Source of the DNA: CAJGBR01 sp045637425
GTDB taxonomy: Bacteria > Bacteroidota > Bacteroidia > Bacteroidales > Rikenellaceae
Length of the DNA stretch: 20,156 bases
Assembly (NCBI GenBank): GCA_045637425.1
Contig: JAZTZL010000035.1
Span: 1-20,156 of the forward strand
Reading direction: 5' to 3'
Part shown: piece after piece, positions 6,250 to 15,145 of the stretch
Layout of the letters: each line of letters opens with the position of its first letter
Position numbering within the stretch: the stretch's first letter is position 1
Made by a program: the position numbers and the translations under genes
The notes under the pieces: generated by a model
What the model was told of the DNA's origin: nothing
Databases searched by the model: none
What the model saw: the letters and a program-made list of their open reading frames with translations, nothing else

Positions 6250-8259
6250 TTATTTTAAGAATTTTTTAACATTTTCGTAAACTTGTGCCGGAGTGTAGCC
6301 GAATTTTTCGTCGAGTACACCTGCCGGTGCCGAGTACCCGAAGTGGTCGAGTCCTTGAACCATTCCGTTTTCGCCCACCAGCGCAGCCAATGTGCAGGGC
6401 AGTCCCGATGTCAGACCATAGCGGCGAACACCTTCGGGCAGCACGCTGAGTTGATATTCTCTTGATTGGTCGCGGAACAGACCTTCAGACGGTACAGATA
6501 CGAGTCTGATTTTCACGCCTTCAGCGCGGAGCAATTCAGCTGCACCAGCCAGAGTCGAAACTTCCGAGCCGCTTGCCAACAGAATTACGTCTGGTGTGCC
6601 TTCGCAATCTTCTACAACGTATGCACCCATTCTTACTCCTTGAGCTTTCTCCCAGCTTGAGCCTGGTAATTGCTTGATATTCTGGCGAGAGAGCACCAAT
6701 GCCGTAGGACGTTCGTTTTCCATAGCCATTTGCCAAGCAACTGTTGTTTCGTTTCCGTCAGCAGGACGCAATACCAATGTTGAGCGTTCGCCTCGGTGGT
6801 TGCGTAATTGCTCCATCAGGCGGAGTTGAGCTTCGTGTTCGATAGGTTGGTGTGTAGGACCATCTTCGCCCACGCGGAATGAGTCGTGGGTCCACACGTA
6901 TTTAATCGGCAGACGTTGCAGAGCAGCCAATCTCAGAGCCGGTTTCATATAATCCGAGAATACGAAGAATGTTCCGCAAGCGCAGTAAACACCTCCGTGC
7001 AGTGCGATACCGTTCATAATGCAGGCCATTGTCAATTCAGACACGCCGGCATTGAGGAATCCGCCTGTGAAATCGCCTTTAGCCAAAGGCTTAACTTTGA
7101 AACCGTCTGTCTTGTCAGAGTTAGACAAGTCTGCAGACGATACAATCATATTTTCGACATTTGCAGCCAGATATTTCAACACTGTTGCAGATGCAGCGCG
7201 TGTTGCAGCGTTATCGCCCTGAGCCACTTGCGAGAAGTCCAATTCGGGCAGTTTGCCACTGAGGAATCTGTCCAACTTAGCAGCTGCTTCCGAGTTGTTG
7301 TTTCTCCATTCTGTTTCGATTTGTTGGCGTTCTGCAAACCATTTGTTCAGTTCTTCGCGACGTTTTGCGTAGAGTTCTACTGTTTCAGCGAAGAGTGTGA
7401 ATGGTTCTTCAGGATTACCGCCCAAGTTTGCGATTGTAGTAGGCATATCTGCTCCCGCAGCGCTGAGAGGCTGTCCGTGAGTATTGACTCTGCCTTCGAA
7501 TGATGCACCCTCTTTATCTCTTGCTCCGAAGCCCATTACGGTATTACCGATAATCAGCGTCGGGCGTTCTGTTTCTGCGATTGCTGTGTTCAGGGCAGCG
7601 CGAATTTCGTCTGCGTCATTACCATTGATTTCGAGTACTGACCAGCCCCAAGCGCGATATTTTGCAGCAACATCTTCTGCTGATACTTCATCGACTTTTG
7701 TCGAGAGTTGCACGTTGTTCGAGTCGTAGAACATAATCAGGTTTGCGAGTCCCAAGTGACCTGCGATGCGGCCTGCGCCTTGAGAAACCTCTTCCTGAAT
7801 ACCGCCGTCAGAGATGAATGCGTAAGTTTTGTGCGCAGTCCACTCTCCGAATCGAGCTGCGAGGAATCGTTCAGCGATTGCAGCACCTACGGCCATAACG
7901 TGTCCTTGTCCCAGCGGACCAGATGTATTTTCAATTGCGTGAGTCAAATCCACTTCGGGGTGTCCTGGAGTGTGGCTACCCCATTGGCGGAAGTTTTTGA
8001 TCTCCTCCATCGGCATAATGCCTGCTGCCGCCAGAACGCCATAGAGCATCGGTGACATATGACCCGGGTCGAGGAAGAGTCTGTCTCTGAACGGGTATGA
8101 GTAATCACTCGGATTGTAGCGCAGGAATTCCGAATAGAGTACATTGATAAAATCGGCTCCGCCCATAGCACCGCCGGGGTGTCCCGATTTGGCCTTTTCG
8201 ACCATCGAAGCAGCTAATATTCTGATATTATCGGCTGCTTTTTTAGAAAGATTTGCCAT
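6250..8259 (-). CDS. tkt: Transketolase
   Basis: A 669-residue full-length transketolase (family about 660-680). It transfers two-carbon ketol units between pentose phosphate pathway sugars using thiamine diphosphate. N-terminal PP domain: SGHPGGAMGGADF, LSPGH-like DPGHMSP and GPLGQGH, then a TPP/metal motif in the variant form SDGGIQEE (150-157) with a downstream SNN. The Pyr domain and C-terminal domain follow, with the GEDGPTHQPIEH block near residue 460 and LASGSEV in the C-terminal domain. Cytoplasmic. First gene of the tkt-tal operon on the minus strand, divergent from grpE. A -7 box (TACCTTTG, minus strand, 8307-8314) sits about 48 nt upstream of the ATG. Confidence 0.96.
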   Translation of the reverse strand: MANLSKKAADNIRILAASMVEKAKSGHPGGAMGGADFINVLYSEFLRYNPSDYSYPFRDRLFLDPGHMSPMLYGVLAAAGIMPMEEIKNFRQWGSHTPGHPEVDLTHAIENTSGPLGQGHVMAVGAAIAERFLAARFGEWTAHKTYAFISDGGIQEEVSQGAGRIAGHLGLANLIMFYDSNNVQLSTKVDEVSAEDVAAKYRAWGWSVLEINGNDADEIRAALNTAIAETERPTLIIGNTVMGFGARDKEGASFEGRVNTHGQPLSAAGADMPTTIANLGGNPEEPFTLFAETVELYAKRREELNKWFAERQQIETEWRNNNSEAAAKLDRFLSGKLPELDFSQVAQGDNAATRAASATVLKYLAANVENMIVSSADLSNSDKTDGFKVKPLAKGDFTGGFLNAGVSELTMACIMNGIALHGGVYCACGTFFVFSDYMKPALRLAALQRLPIKYVWTHDSFRVGEDGPTHQPIEHEAQLRLMEQLRNHRGERSTLVLRPADGNETTVAWQMAMENERPTALVLSRQNIKQLPGSSWEKAQGVRMGAYVVEDCEGTPDVILLASGSEVSTLAGAAELLRAEGVKIRLVSVPSEGLFRDQSREYQLSVLPEGVRRYGLTSGLPCTLAALVGENGMVQGLDHFGYSAPAGVLDEKFGYTPAQVYENVKKFLK

Positions 8260-8306
8260 AACGCAATATTTTTTTTGTTACAATTTCAAAACCACAATTC
8301 AATCCA

Positions 8307-8314
8307 CAAAGGTA
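8307..8314 (-). promoter_or_regulatory. -7 box of the tkt-tal operon
   Basis: The minus strand reads TACCTTTG, an exact TAnnTTTG match, 47 nt upstream of the tkt ATG. No good TTTG is seen 20 nt further upstream. Confidence 0.6.
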
Positions 8315-8463
8315 ACTTTTTCTTTATTAAAATTCATTAATTTCGTCAAGAAAAAGTATCACATTTTTTTTGCTTGGATTGGAACTTTTGTTCTGTTTGG
8401 ATTATCTACCTGATAGTCAATAGGACAGCATTGTTGTGTGAGCCAGATTCAGTTGCGTGATAA

Positions 8464-8495
8464 TTAGTTTTTTATAATATAAAGCATTACCTTTG
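8464..8495 (+). promoter_or_regulatory. Promoter of the grpE-dnaJ operon
   Basis: TACCTTTG at 8488-8495 is a perfect -7 box. A near-consensus TTAG (one mismatch to TTTG) at 8464-8467 lies 20 nt upstream. The start would be near 8502, giving a leader of about 120 nt if translation starts at 8622. Confidence 0.6.
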
Positions 8496-8621
8496 CAGTG
8501 TTGTTTTCGGGCTTTGTGTGGGCTATTCGGCCAAAACAGAAATCAACTGACAATCAGTTTTTGATGGTATGCAATTTGTTAAATAGATTATATAATGAGA
8601 TTAAGAAAAAACAAACACAAT

Positions 8622-9215
8622 ATGAGTGAAAATAATAAAGCGGATAAAGGTGCTGAAAATAAGGACTTTAATGCCGAAGTAGAACAAAACGAAAAAGAGG
8701 CAGTGTGCAGTGGCGAGTCTACTGCTGCTGACAATGTGGCAGAGCAGAGTGTCGAAGGTGCTGACAATGTGGCAGAACAACTGACAGAGCAGGTTGCCGA
8801 GTGGAAAGATAAATATATCAGATTGGTTGCTGAATATGAAAATTACCGCAAGAGAACGTCACGCGAAAAACTCGAATTGATTTCTAAGGGCGGCGAAGAT
8901 GTAATAAAGGCAATCCTGGCTATCGTAGACGATATGGAACGTGCGCTTGATGCCAATGAAAAGACCGAAGATATCAACTCGATAAGAGAGGGTCTGGTGT
9001 TGATTTACAAGAAGATGATGCAGACGATGACCCAACTCGGAGTATCTGAAATCGAAGCAGTCGGAAATGAATTGGATACCGACTTGCACGAGGCTATCGC
9101 CAAAATTCCTGCGTTCGAGCCTGCTCAGAAGGGCAAGATTATCGACGTAGTGCAGAAGGGTTACAAGTTGAAAGATAAAGTAGTACGTTTCTCAAAAGTC
9201 GTTGTAGGCGAATAA
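8622..9215 (+). CDS. grpE: Nucleotide exchange factor GrpE
   Basis: A 197-residue protein (206 if ATG at 8595 is used). It releases ADP from DnaK during chaperone cycles. The first ~60 residues are acidic and low-complexity, with an 11-residue tandem repeat built on ADNVAEQ (DNA repeats at 8727-8743 and 8760-8776). A long helix follows with WKDKYIRLVAEYENYRKR, the GrpE hallmark, and then the C-terminal beta domain (VSEIEAVGNELDTDLHEAI...GKIIDVVQKGYKLKDKVVRFSKVVV), which matches the family signature. Start choice: MSENNKAD at 8622 looks like a typical GrpE beginning; the upstream MRLRKNKHN extension is basic and atypical, but not excluded. dnaJ begins 13 nt after its stop. Confidence 0.94.
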   Translation: MSENNKADKGAENKDFNAEVEQNEKEAVCSGESTAADNVAEQSVEGADNVAEQLTEQVAEWKDKYIRLVAEYENYRKRTSREKLELISKGGEDVIKAILAIVDDMERALDANEKTEDINSIREGLVLIYKKMMQTMTQLGVSEIEAVGNELDTDLHEAIAKIPAFEPAQKGKIIDVVQKGYKLKDKVVRFSKVVVGE

Positions 9216-9228
9216 TCTATCAGCAGTT

Positions 9229-10386
9229 ATGTCAAAACGTGATTATTACGAGGTGCTGGGTGTAGAACGCTCGGCAAACGAAGATGAAATCAAGAAGGCA
9301 TACCGTAAGGCTGCCATAAAATTCCACCCCGACAAGAATCCAGGAGATAAGGAGGCTGAGGAGAAATTCAAGGAGGCTGCCGAGGCATATGATGTGTTGA
9401 GCAATCCCGACAAGCGTGCGCGATATGACCGATTCGGACACGAAGGTATGAGTGGCGGCGGATTCGGCGGTGGTGGCGGATTCAGCGGCGGCGGATTCTC
9501 AATGGAAGATATTTTCAGTCAGTTCGGAGATATTTTCGGAGGTCACTTTGGTGGATTCGGCGGATTCGGCGGTGGCCAGCGAGGTCAGCGTGTGAACCGT
9601 GGTTCTGACTTAAGAATAAAGGTTAAACTTACGCTTTCGGAAGTTGTCAACGGTACGGTTAAAAAACTGAAAATAAACAAGAACGTAGCCTGTGATAGTT
9701 GTGGTGGCAGCGGTGCAAAAGATGAACATTCACGAACTACCTGTTCGACTTGTAACGGTAGTGGATATGTCACCCGTGTGGTTAATACATTCTTTGGTCA
9801 GACTCAGACTACACAGCCGTGTCCTACTTGCGGTGGTGAGGGTAAGGTGATTACTACTCCCTGCGACAAGTGTAAAGGCGAAGGCGTGGTCAAAGGAGAA
9901 GAGATTGTAGAAATAAAGATTCCCGCAGGTGTGGCTGACGGAATGCAGTTGTCGGTTTCGGGCAAGGGTAATGCTGCTCGTCGCGGAGGAGTCAATGGAA
10001 ACCTGCTGGTTTTGATTGAAGAGATTCCGGATAAGGAACTGCTCAGAGATGGCAACGACCTTATTTATAATCTTGAGATTTCGGTGCCTCAGGCAATTTT
10101 GGGAGCCAGCATCGAGGTGCCGGCAGTTGATGGTCGTGTGAAAATCAAAATCGAACCAGGTACTCAAACTGGTAAAGTTTTGAGACTCAAAGGTAAAGGT
10201 GTGCCAGATTTAAATGGTTACGGACGTGGTGACCTGCTGGTTATTGTCGATGTGTTCATTCCGAAAAATATATCATCTGAAGAAAAAGAGTTGATAGAGA
10301 AATTGGCAAAATCGAAAAACTTCACTACCGAAAAGGGAAAACAAAATGTGAATGTATTTGATAGAATGAGAAATTTCTTCAGATAG
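9229..10386 (+). CDS. dnaJ: Chaperone protein DnaJ
   Basis: A 385-residue class I J-protein with all expected parts. The J domain (1-70) has HPD at 33-35, which stimulates the DnaK ATPase. A Gly/Phe-rich linker spans about 73-125. The zinc-binding domain has four CxxCxGxG motifs (C155/C158, C172/C175, C198/C201, C212/C215), followed by two beta-barrel substrate-binding domains and a C-terminal dimerisation region. It delivers unfolded clients to DnaK with GrpE as partner; dnaK itself is not in this window. Operon with grpE. The downstream 99 nt before manC has no clear terminator. Length is normal (about 375-390). Confidence 0.97.
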   Translation: MSKRDYYEVLGVERSANEDEIKKAYRKAAIKFHPDKNPGDKEAEEKFKEAAEAYDVLSNPDKRARYDRFGHEGMSGGGFGGGGGFSGGGFSMEDIFSQFGDIFGGHFGGFGGFGGGQRGQRVNRGSDLRIKVKLTLSEVVNGTVKKLKINKNVACDSCGGSGAKDEHSRTTCSTCNGSGYVTRVVNTFFGQTQTTQPCPTCGGEGKVITTPCDKCKGEGVVKGEEIVEIKIPAGVADGMQLSVSGKGNAARRGGVNGNLLVLIEEIPDKELLRDGNDLIYNLEISVPQAILGASIEVPAVDGRVKIKIEPGTQTGKVLRLKGKGVPDLNGYGRGDLLVIVDVFIPKNISSEEKELIEKLAKSKNFTTEKGKQNVNVFDRMRNFFR

Positions 10387-10485
10387 CGATTCGTTAATAA
10401 TGTAACTATTAGTGTCGAAGAATGCTGAAAAATTTGCACTAATCAAAAATTTATACGAACTTTACAAAAAATTAAAGTAGGCGTA

Positions 10486-11565
10486 ATGTCAAAAAATAGA
10501 TACTGCATAATTATGGCGGGCGGCGTAGGTAGCCGTTTCTGGCCGATGAGTCGTCAATCTCACCCCAAACAGTTTTTGGATATTTTGGGTACGGGAAAGA
10601 GTTTTATTCGTCAAACATACGAGCGTTTTGCGCAGTTCATTCCCGATAGCAATTTCCTCGTAGTTACAAATGCAAATTACAAAAGCGAAGTGCTGCGTCA
10701 GATTCCCGAGCTGGCAATAGATCAGGTTTTGTGCGAGCCGCTGGGCAGAAACACTGCACCTTGCATCGCTTATGCTGCATATCGACTTTTGGCTCAAGAC
10801 CCTGATGCGACGATGATTGTAACTCCGTCTGACCACTATACTTCGAATCAGGACACATTCAAAAGTGTGATTATCGAGGGTGCGGATTTTGCGAGTGAAA
10901 ATCGTGCGTTGGTAACTATCGGTATCCGTCCGACTCGTCCTGCTACGGGTTATGGGTACATTCAGGTAGCCGATGAGGTGAAACTCAATGGTGTCAATAA
11001 GGTCAAGACATTCACAGAAAAACCGACTCTGGAGGTGGCGCGCGCATTCCTCGACAGTGGTGATTTCTTCTGGAATTCTGGTATCTTTATCTGGAGCGTG
11101 AAGACAATCATTGATGCGTTTGAAAAGTGGTTACCTGAGATTGATGCTCAGTTTAAATCTATTGCCGACCACTATGGCAAGCCGACTGAACGTGACGCAA
11201 TTGCAAAGATATATCCTGAATGCCGCAATATATCGATTGACTACGGCATTATGGAGAAGACGCCAGATGCGTATGTTATATGTTCGGATTTTGGCTGGTC
11301 GGACATCGGTACTTGGGAGTCATTGTACCAGAATTCACGTTTGACATTCGACCAGAACGTAGCAGACGAAAATACATTTGCATATAACACTACTGGAACA
11401 ATCATCAAGGTGCCCGAGGATAAACTTGTGGTTGTCGAGGGCTTGAAGGATTACATTGTAGTTGAGAGTGACAATGTGTTGTTAATTTGTCGTAGAGATA
11501 GCGAACAAAATATCAAACAGTTCGTCGAAGATGTTAAGATGAAAAAGGGTAATAAATTTATATAG
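10486..11565 (+). CDS. manC: Mannose-1-phosphate guanylyltransferase
   Basis: A 359-residue sugar nucleotidyltransferase that makes GDP-mannose from mannose-1-phosphate and GTP, feeding mannose, fucose and related sugars into surface glycans. The N-terminal Rossmann-like domain has the signature AGGVGSRFWPMSRQSHPKQF (11-30), EPLGRNTAP (84-92), TPSDHY (113-118), GYGYI (155-159) and FTEKP (176-180). Length equals the single-domain type; the C-terminal cupin isomerase domain of bifunctional ManC/AlgA proteins (about 470 residues) is absent. It appears to be a single-gene unit, with a weak possible promoter (TTTG at 10433-10436 and GAACTTTA 20 nt later) and a strong terminator after it. Confidence 0.93.
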   Translation: MSKNRYCIIMAGGVGSRFWPMSRQSHPKQFLDILGTGKSFIRQTYERFAQFIPDSNFLVVTNANYKSEVLRQIPELAIDQVLCEPLGRNTAPCIAYAAYRLLAQDPDATMIVTPSDHYTSNQDTFKSVIIEGADFASENRALVTIGIRPTRPATGYGYIQVADEVKLNGVNKVKTFTEKPTLEVARAFLDSGDFFWNSGIFIWSVKTIIDAFEKWLPEIDAQFKSIADHYGKPTERDAIAKIYPECRNISIDYGIMEKTPDAYVICSDFGWSDIGTWESLYQNSRLTFDQNVADENTFAYNTTGTIIKVPEDKLVVVEGLKDYIVVESDNVLLICRRDSEQNIKQFVEDVKMKKGNKFI

Positions 11566-11615
11566 CATTTCATTTGAGAAAATTTTTCATTATAACAAAG
11601 TTTTAAGTTGATGAG

Positions 11616-11656
11616 AAAACTACCGAACTGTGAAGTTCCGTAGTTTTTGTTTTTTT
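11616..11656. terminator. Bidirectional intrinsic terminator after manC
   Basis: AAAACTACCGAACT (11616-11629) pairs with AGTTCCGTAGTTTT (11634-11647) with one mismatch and a 4-nt loop, followed by a T-run. It can end manC on the plus strand and, because of its leading A-run, the convergent gene on the minus strand. Confidence 0.85.
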
Positions 11657-11684
11657 AGTATGTTGTGATTAAAAATCCGTAGAA

Positions 11685-12758
11685 CTAAAACAATGGCACA
11701 CCGCCAGCGAGTTTTTCCAAGTACCCAGGACTATAGCCACACTTGTGCCATTCTCTCATAACCTCTTCGTATTTTTCGGGATCAACCACGATTATTCGTT
11801 GGTGGGCTCGTGATCCTCCGTTGATATAACATTCAATTAATTTAGTCTTTTTAGGGGCTACCGTAACAACATACTCGCCATCTCTGAGGTCATCGCGAGA
11901 TGCTTTTCCATAGCCTAAAACTTTAATACTTCTTACCCGTACTCTGTTAAACAAAAATTTTATTCGGGTAGAATCGCCTCGGGCTATCAAACGATGTTCG
12001 ATGGCAGTTGACAGGTAGTCAATATCAGGTGTCCATTTAAGACTATCAAACCTTTTTGTTTCCTTCTGAAATCTGGCTTTAATATCAAAAACTTCTTCAA
12101 CTTCTTTTCCCGAAATTTCAGCTATGTACTCACTCAATTTTTCGGGAGCATATACCCATAGACCTTCGGGGACATCTCCCGCAAGACTATTCATATGTCG
12201 ATAAAATCTTGAAAGACCTTCTTCTCTGTATCTTTGATGAGAATAATAAATACCACTTAAGACTTTGGCATATTCCCTACGGTCGCAATCAACGACAATA
12301 ACTCGACGATTAGCAACACCCTTCAGGACTACGATTGAATCATTCGCTGTTTTTACGTGGATATTCGCCTTGTACAGAGTTGTTTGCTCTGGGACAACCG
12401 ACACGACAAATACTTCGTTTTTAATATCTTCGGGTGTAGTTTCTCCAACACCTTCAACTTCGATATGCGTAATCACCCTATTGTCAAAGACCCATCTGAT
12501 TCGCGCAGTATCACCCTTTTGATATGCTGGCAAATCCACAGCGGATTGTAAATACAATATTCCTCCTTTGCCTTCATAATTAGCCATTCTCTGGAAATAG
12601 TCAAGTGTTCTCCTGTTGAAGTGGCGTTTCATCGAGGGGATATATTCATTTAGTGGTCGCATATCTTGATAGACTATGATTTGAGTGTAACCGTAACCAA
12701 CATTAAGAACTGACAAAAGCAGACTCAATGCAAATGTGAAGAAAAACCTGTTAGCCAT
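11685..12758 (-). CDS. Exported protein with two copies of the repeated beta-sandwich module (copy A)
   Basis: A 357-residue protein with a signal peptide (about 1-24, ending near YGYTQ). It has two modules. Module 1: beta domain ~80-157 (QKGDTARIRW, IEVEGVGETTPEDI, PEQTTLY, RRVIVVD) with a helical tail reaching NSLAGDVPEGLW. Module 2: beta domain ~259-327 (ARGDSTRIKF, IKVLGYGKAS, DGEYVVTVAPKKT, RIIVVDPEKY) with a tail ending YLEKLAGGVPLF at the C-terminus. The PxxTTxY strand resembles Ig-like folds of bacterial surface proteins. No membrane anchor, lipobox or type IX sorting domain is recognised, so a periplasmic or secreted location is likely. It is a close inverted paralog of the gene at 15146-16231. 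Function unknown. Confidence 0.82.
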   Translation of the reverse strand: MANRFFFTFALSLLLSVLNVGYGYTQIIVYQDMRPLNEYIPSMKRHFNRRTLDYFQRMANYEGKGGILYLQSAVDLPAYQKGDTARIRWVFDNRVITHIEVEGVGETTPEDIKNEVFVVSVVPEQTTLYKANIHVKTANDSIVVLKGVANRRVIVVDCDRREYAKVLSGIYYSHQRYREEGLSRFYRHMNSLAGDVPEGLWVYAPEKLSEYIAEISGKEVEEVFDIKARFQKETKRFDSLKWTPDIDYLSTAIEHRLIARGDSTRIKFLFNRVRVRSIKVLGYGKASRDDLRDGEYVVTVAPKKTKLIECYINGGSRAHQRIIVVDPEKYEEVMREWHKCGYSPGYLEKLAGGVPLF

Positions 12759-12779
12759 AACTGAAAAGATTTATTGGGT

Positions 12780-12787
12780 GCAAGTTA
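12780..12787 (-). promoter_or_regulatory. Possible -7 variant for copy A
   Basis: The minus strand reads TAACTTGC, 21 nt upstream of the copy A ATG. The same octamer lies at the corresponding place before copy B (15111-15118). It departs from TAnnTTTG, and no -33 TTTG is found here, so it may be a shared conserved upstream sequence rather than a proven promoter. Confidence 0.35.
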
Positions 12788-12807
12788 GCAAATATTTCGT
12801 TATAGTA

Positions 12808-12839
12808 TGTGGAATAATGACAAAAAAATTCTACCTTTG
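12808..12839 (+). promoter_or_regulatory. Promoter of dapD
   Basis: TACCTTTG at 12832-12839 is a perfect -7 box, and TGTG at 12808-12811 (one mismatch to TTTG) lies 20 nt upstream. The -7 box lies inside the longer open frame that starts at 12807, which supports the dapD start at 12864. Confidence 0.6.
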
Positions 12840-12863
12840 TTTGAATTAAAAATACAGGAAATT

Positions 12864-13679
12864 ATGGAACTCGAAAATATCATTCTCAGAGCGTGGAACG
12901 ATCGCTCACTGCTGAACAATAGCGAAACACGACAAGCTATCGAACAGGTAATAGAATTGTTAGACAAAGGCAAACTGCGCTGCGCCGAACCCACAGCCAA
13001 CGGCCAATGGCAAGTAAACGAATGGGTGAAAAAAGCCGTAATACTATACTTCCCCACAAGAACAATGGAGACTACGCACGCTGGAATTCTCGAATTCCAC
13101 GACAAGATGGCTCTCAAAACAAATTACGAATCGTTAGGCGTCAGAGTAGTCCCACCTGCTGCGGCAAGATACGGAGCATACCTCGCTCCCGGAGTGATTA
13201 TGATGCCTTCGTATGTCAACATCGGAGCCTATGTCGATTCGAACACTATGGTAGACACTTGGGCTACGGTAGGGTCGTGCGCACAGATTGGCAAACACGT
13301 TCACCTCAGTGGCGGAGTCGGTATCGGCGGAGTGCTGGAACCCGTTCAGGCTGCACCCGTTATCATCGAAGACGGAGCATTCATCGGCTCGAGATGTATC
13401 GTAGTCGAGGGCGCAAGAATCGGCAGCGAAGCAGTGCTGGGCGCTAACACCGTAATCACAGGCTCGACCAAAATCATAGACGTCAGCGGCGCTCAACCCG
13501 TAGAATACAAAGGCTATGTTCCCCCGCGTTCGGTAGTAATCCCGGGCAGTTATAAAAAACAATTCCCTGCTGGCGAGTATTCTGTTCCTTGTGCGCTGAT
13601 TATTGGACAAAGAAAGGAATCTACCGACAAAAAGACATCGCTCAACGACGCATTGCGCGAATTTGATGTGGCAGTATAA
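12864..13679 (+). CDS. dapD: 2,3,4,5-tetrahydropyridine-2,6-dicarboxylate N-succinyltransferase
   Basis: A 271-residue acyltransferase of the diaminopimelate/lysine pathway; it transfers succinyl from succinyl-CoA to tetrahydrodipicolinate, supplying peptidoglycan precursor and lysine. An N-terminal helical domain (1-95) is followed by a left-handed beta-helix built of hexapeptide repeats (about 100-230). The conserved block DTWATVGSCAQIGK then HLSGGVGIGGVLEP (131-160) is nearly identical, from memory, to E. coli DapD, whose length is 274. ATG at 12864 (MELENIIL) is chosen over the upstream in-frame codon at 12807 because the promoter lies between them. radA follows after 26 nt, so cotranscription is plausible. 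This pathway variant uses succinylated intermediates. Confidence 0.94.
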   Translation: MELENIILRAWNDRSLLNNSETRQAIEQVIELLDKGKLRCAEPTANGQWQVNEWVKKAVILYFPTRTMETTHAGILEFHDKMALKTNYESLGVRVVPPAAARYGAYLAPGVIMMPSYVNIGAYVDSNTMVDTWATVGSCAQIGKHVHLSGGVGIGGVLEPVQAAPVIIEDGAFIGSRCIVVEGARIGSEAVLGANTVITGSTKIIDVSGAQPVEYKGYVPPRSVVIPGSYKKQFPAGEYSVPCALIIGQRKESTDKKTSLNDALREFDVAV

Positions 13680-13705
13680 CTTTAACTGATAAATTTATTA
13701 CCCAG

Positions 13706-15076
13706 ATGGCAAAGCTACAGAAAAGGTATTTTTGCAATAATTGTGGCGCTGAAGCTCCAAAGTGGTTGGGCAAATGTCCCGAGTGCGGACAATGGAATAC
13801 CTTTGTTGAGGAGATTGTCTCGAAAGAGTCGAAAAGCAATATAAGATTCTCGCCTGATGGCGAACGAAATATACCCGTACCTCTGAGCCGAGTCGAAAAA
13901 ATCGACTACAAACGAATAGTTCTTGAAAACGGCGAGGTCAATCGCGTATTGGGCGGAGGCATCGTTCCGGGCAGCTTGGTACTGCTTGGAGGCGAGCCCG
14001 GTATCGGGAAATCGACACTGAGTCTGCAAATTGCGCTCCATACTCCCGGCATCAAGGCTCTGTATGTTTCGGGCGAGGAGTCGGCTCAGCAAATCAGAAT
14101 GCGCGGCGAACGTCTGGGTATTACCACCGACGAGTGTCTGATTTATGCCGAAACACGACTCGAGGATATCCTCACCCAGATGCGTCAGATTAATCCCGAT
14201 GTCGTAGTCATTGACTCCATTCAGACGGTCTATACCGATTCGCTGGACTCATCACCGGGCAGCGTTTCGCAAATCAGAGAGTGCGCAGCCCTGCTGCTGA
14301 AATATGTCAAGGAGAGCGGAACATCGGCTTTCATCATCGGTCACATTACCAAAGATGGCGTAATCGCAGGCCCCAAAATCTTAGAACATATTGTCGATGT
14401 TGTTCTGCAATTCGAAGGGGACAGCAATAACATTTATAGGATTCTGCGCTGTATGAAGAACCGTTTCGGGTCAACTTCAGAGATTGGCGTTTTCGAGATG
14501 TGCGGTACGGGATTGCGCGAAGTTGTCAATCCGTCGGATATTCTGTTGTCGCACTATGACGAGCCACTCAGCGGCGTAGCCGTAGGTGCTGCAATCGATG
14601 GTGCAAGACCATTCCTCATCGAGACACAGGCTCTGGTCGCCAATGCTACATACGCCACGCCACAGAGATCGGCTACGGGATTCGACATCAAGCGATTGGG
14701 TATGCTGCTGGCCGTACTCGAAAAGCGGCTGGGACTGAAACTCTATGGCAAGGATATATTTTTGAACTTCGCAGGCGGATTCAAGATTTCGGACACAGGA
14801 CTCGACTTGGCTGTGATAGCCTCGATTTTATCATCATTCTTTGATATAAAACTTGGAGACAGCGTATGCTTTGCAGGCGAAATCGGACTCTCGGGCGAAG
14901 TGCGCCCCGCACCCCGTAGCGAACAACGCATAGCCGAAGCAGCCCGACTCGGATTCAAACAAATCGTAGTATCAAACTATCTGAAAAAGAATCTGCAAAA
15001 CATAGATTCCTCAATCGAGATAATCTATGTTTCGCGAATAGACCAAGTGGCCCGATTCATCTCAGAAAACAGATAG
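13706..15076 (+). CDS. radA: DNA repair protein RadA
   Basis: A 456-residue RecA-like ATPase that promotes branch migration during recombinational repair. Domains in order: a C4 zinc finger (C10, C13, C24, C27 in YFCNNCGAEAPKW...CPECGQW), a RecA core with Walker A GGEPGIGKST (95-104) and Walker B VVVID (166-170), the RadA-specific KNRFG motif (251-255), and a C-terminal Lon-protease-like domain from about 280. Length matches the family (about 455). Cytoplasmic. It follows dapD at 26 nt with no terminator between. The promoter of the next gene begins 10 nt after its stop, and no terminator is seen there either. Confidence 0.96.
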   Translation: MAKLQKRYFCNNCGAEAPKWLGKCPECGQWNTFVEEIVSKESKSNIRFSPDGERNIPVPLSRVEKIDYKRIVLENGEVNRVLGGGIVPGSLVLLGGEPGIGKSTLSLQIALHTPGIKALYVSGEESAQQIRMRGERLGITTDECLIYAETRLEDILTQMRQINPDVVVIDSIQTVYTDSLDSSPGSVSQIRECAALLLKYVKESGTSAFIIGHITKDGVIAGPKILEHIVDVVLQFEGDSNNIYRILRCMKNRFGSTSEIGVFEMCGTGLREVVNPSDILLSHYDEPLSGVAVGAAIDGARPFLIETQALVANATYATPQRSATGFDIKRLGMLLAVLEKRLGLKLYGKDIFLNFAGGFKISDTGLDLAVIASILSSFFDIKLGDSVCFAGEIGLSGEVRPAPRSEQRIAEAARLGFKQIVVSNYLKKNLQNIDSSIEIIYVSRIDQVARFISENR

Positions 15077-15086
15077 TTTTTGATTT

Positions 15087-15118
15087 TTTGCATTTATTCA
15101 AAATAATCAGTAACTTGC
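15087..15118 (+). promoter_or_regulatory. Possible promoter of copy B
   Basis: TTTG at 15087-15090 is followed 20 nt later by TAACTTGC (15111-15118), a variant of the TAnnTTTG box. The ATG is 28 nt downstream. The same TAACTTGC octamer precedes the paralog at 11685-12758. Confidence 0.55.
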
Positions 15119-15145
15119 GCTCGTGAACTCTTTAACATTTATATT

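Larger units (their letters stand above)
8260..8621. other. Divergent intergenic region between tkt and grpE
   Basis: About 360 bp without a convincing gene. It holds the tkt -7 box, the grpE promoter (8464-8495) and a grpE leader of about 120 nt. The leader contains two potential hairpins: GTTTT(c)GG/CCAAAAC (8503-8510/8531-8537) and AACTGA-caa-TCAGTT (8545-8559), the latter followed by a few T. I see no HrcA/CIRCE-type inverted repeat for heat-shock control. Confidence 0.6.

Noticed and set aside
6886..7503. Plus-strand open frame of 205 codons inside tkt
   Set aside because: It is antisense to strongly conserved transketolase sequence and rich in Cys, Ser and Gln, typical of a shadow frame.
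8727..8776. Direct repeat with 33-nt period in grpE, considered as a start of a repeat array
   Set aside because: Only two units are present, in frame within the acidic low-complexity N-terminus of GrpE; it is a small coding duplication, not CRISPR or a mobile element.
13007..13447. Overlapping frames on both strands within dapD (146 codons plus strand, 158 codons minus strand at 13134-13610)
   Set aside because: Both are shadows of the conserved hexapeptide-repeat region of DapD; the peptides are rich in Arg or Cys/Ser/Asp without motifs.
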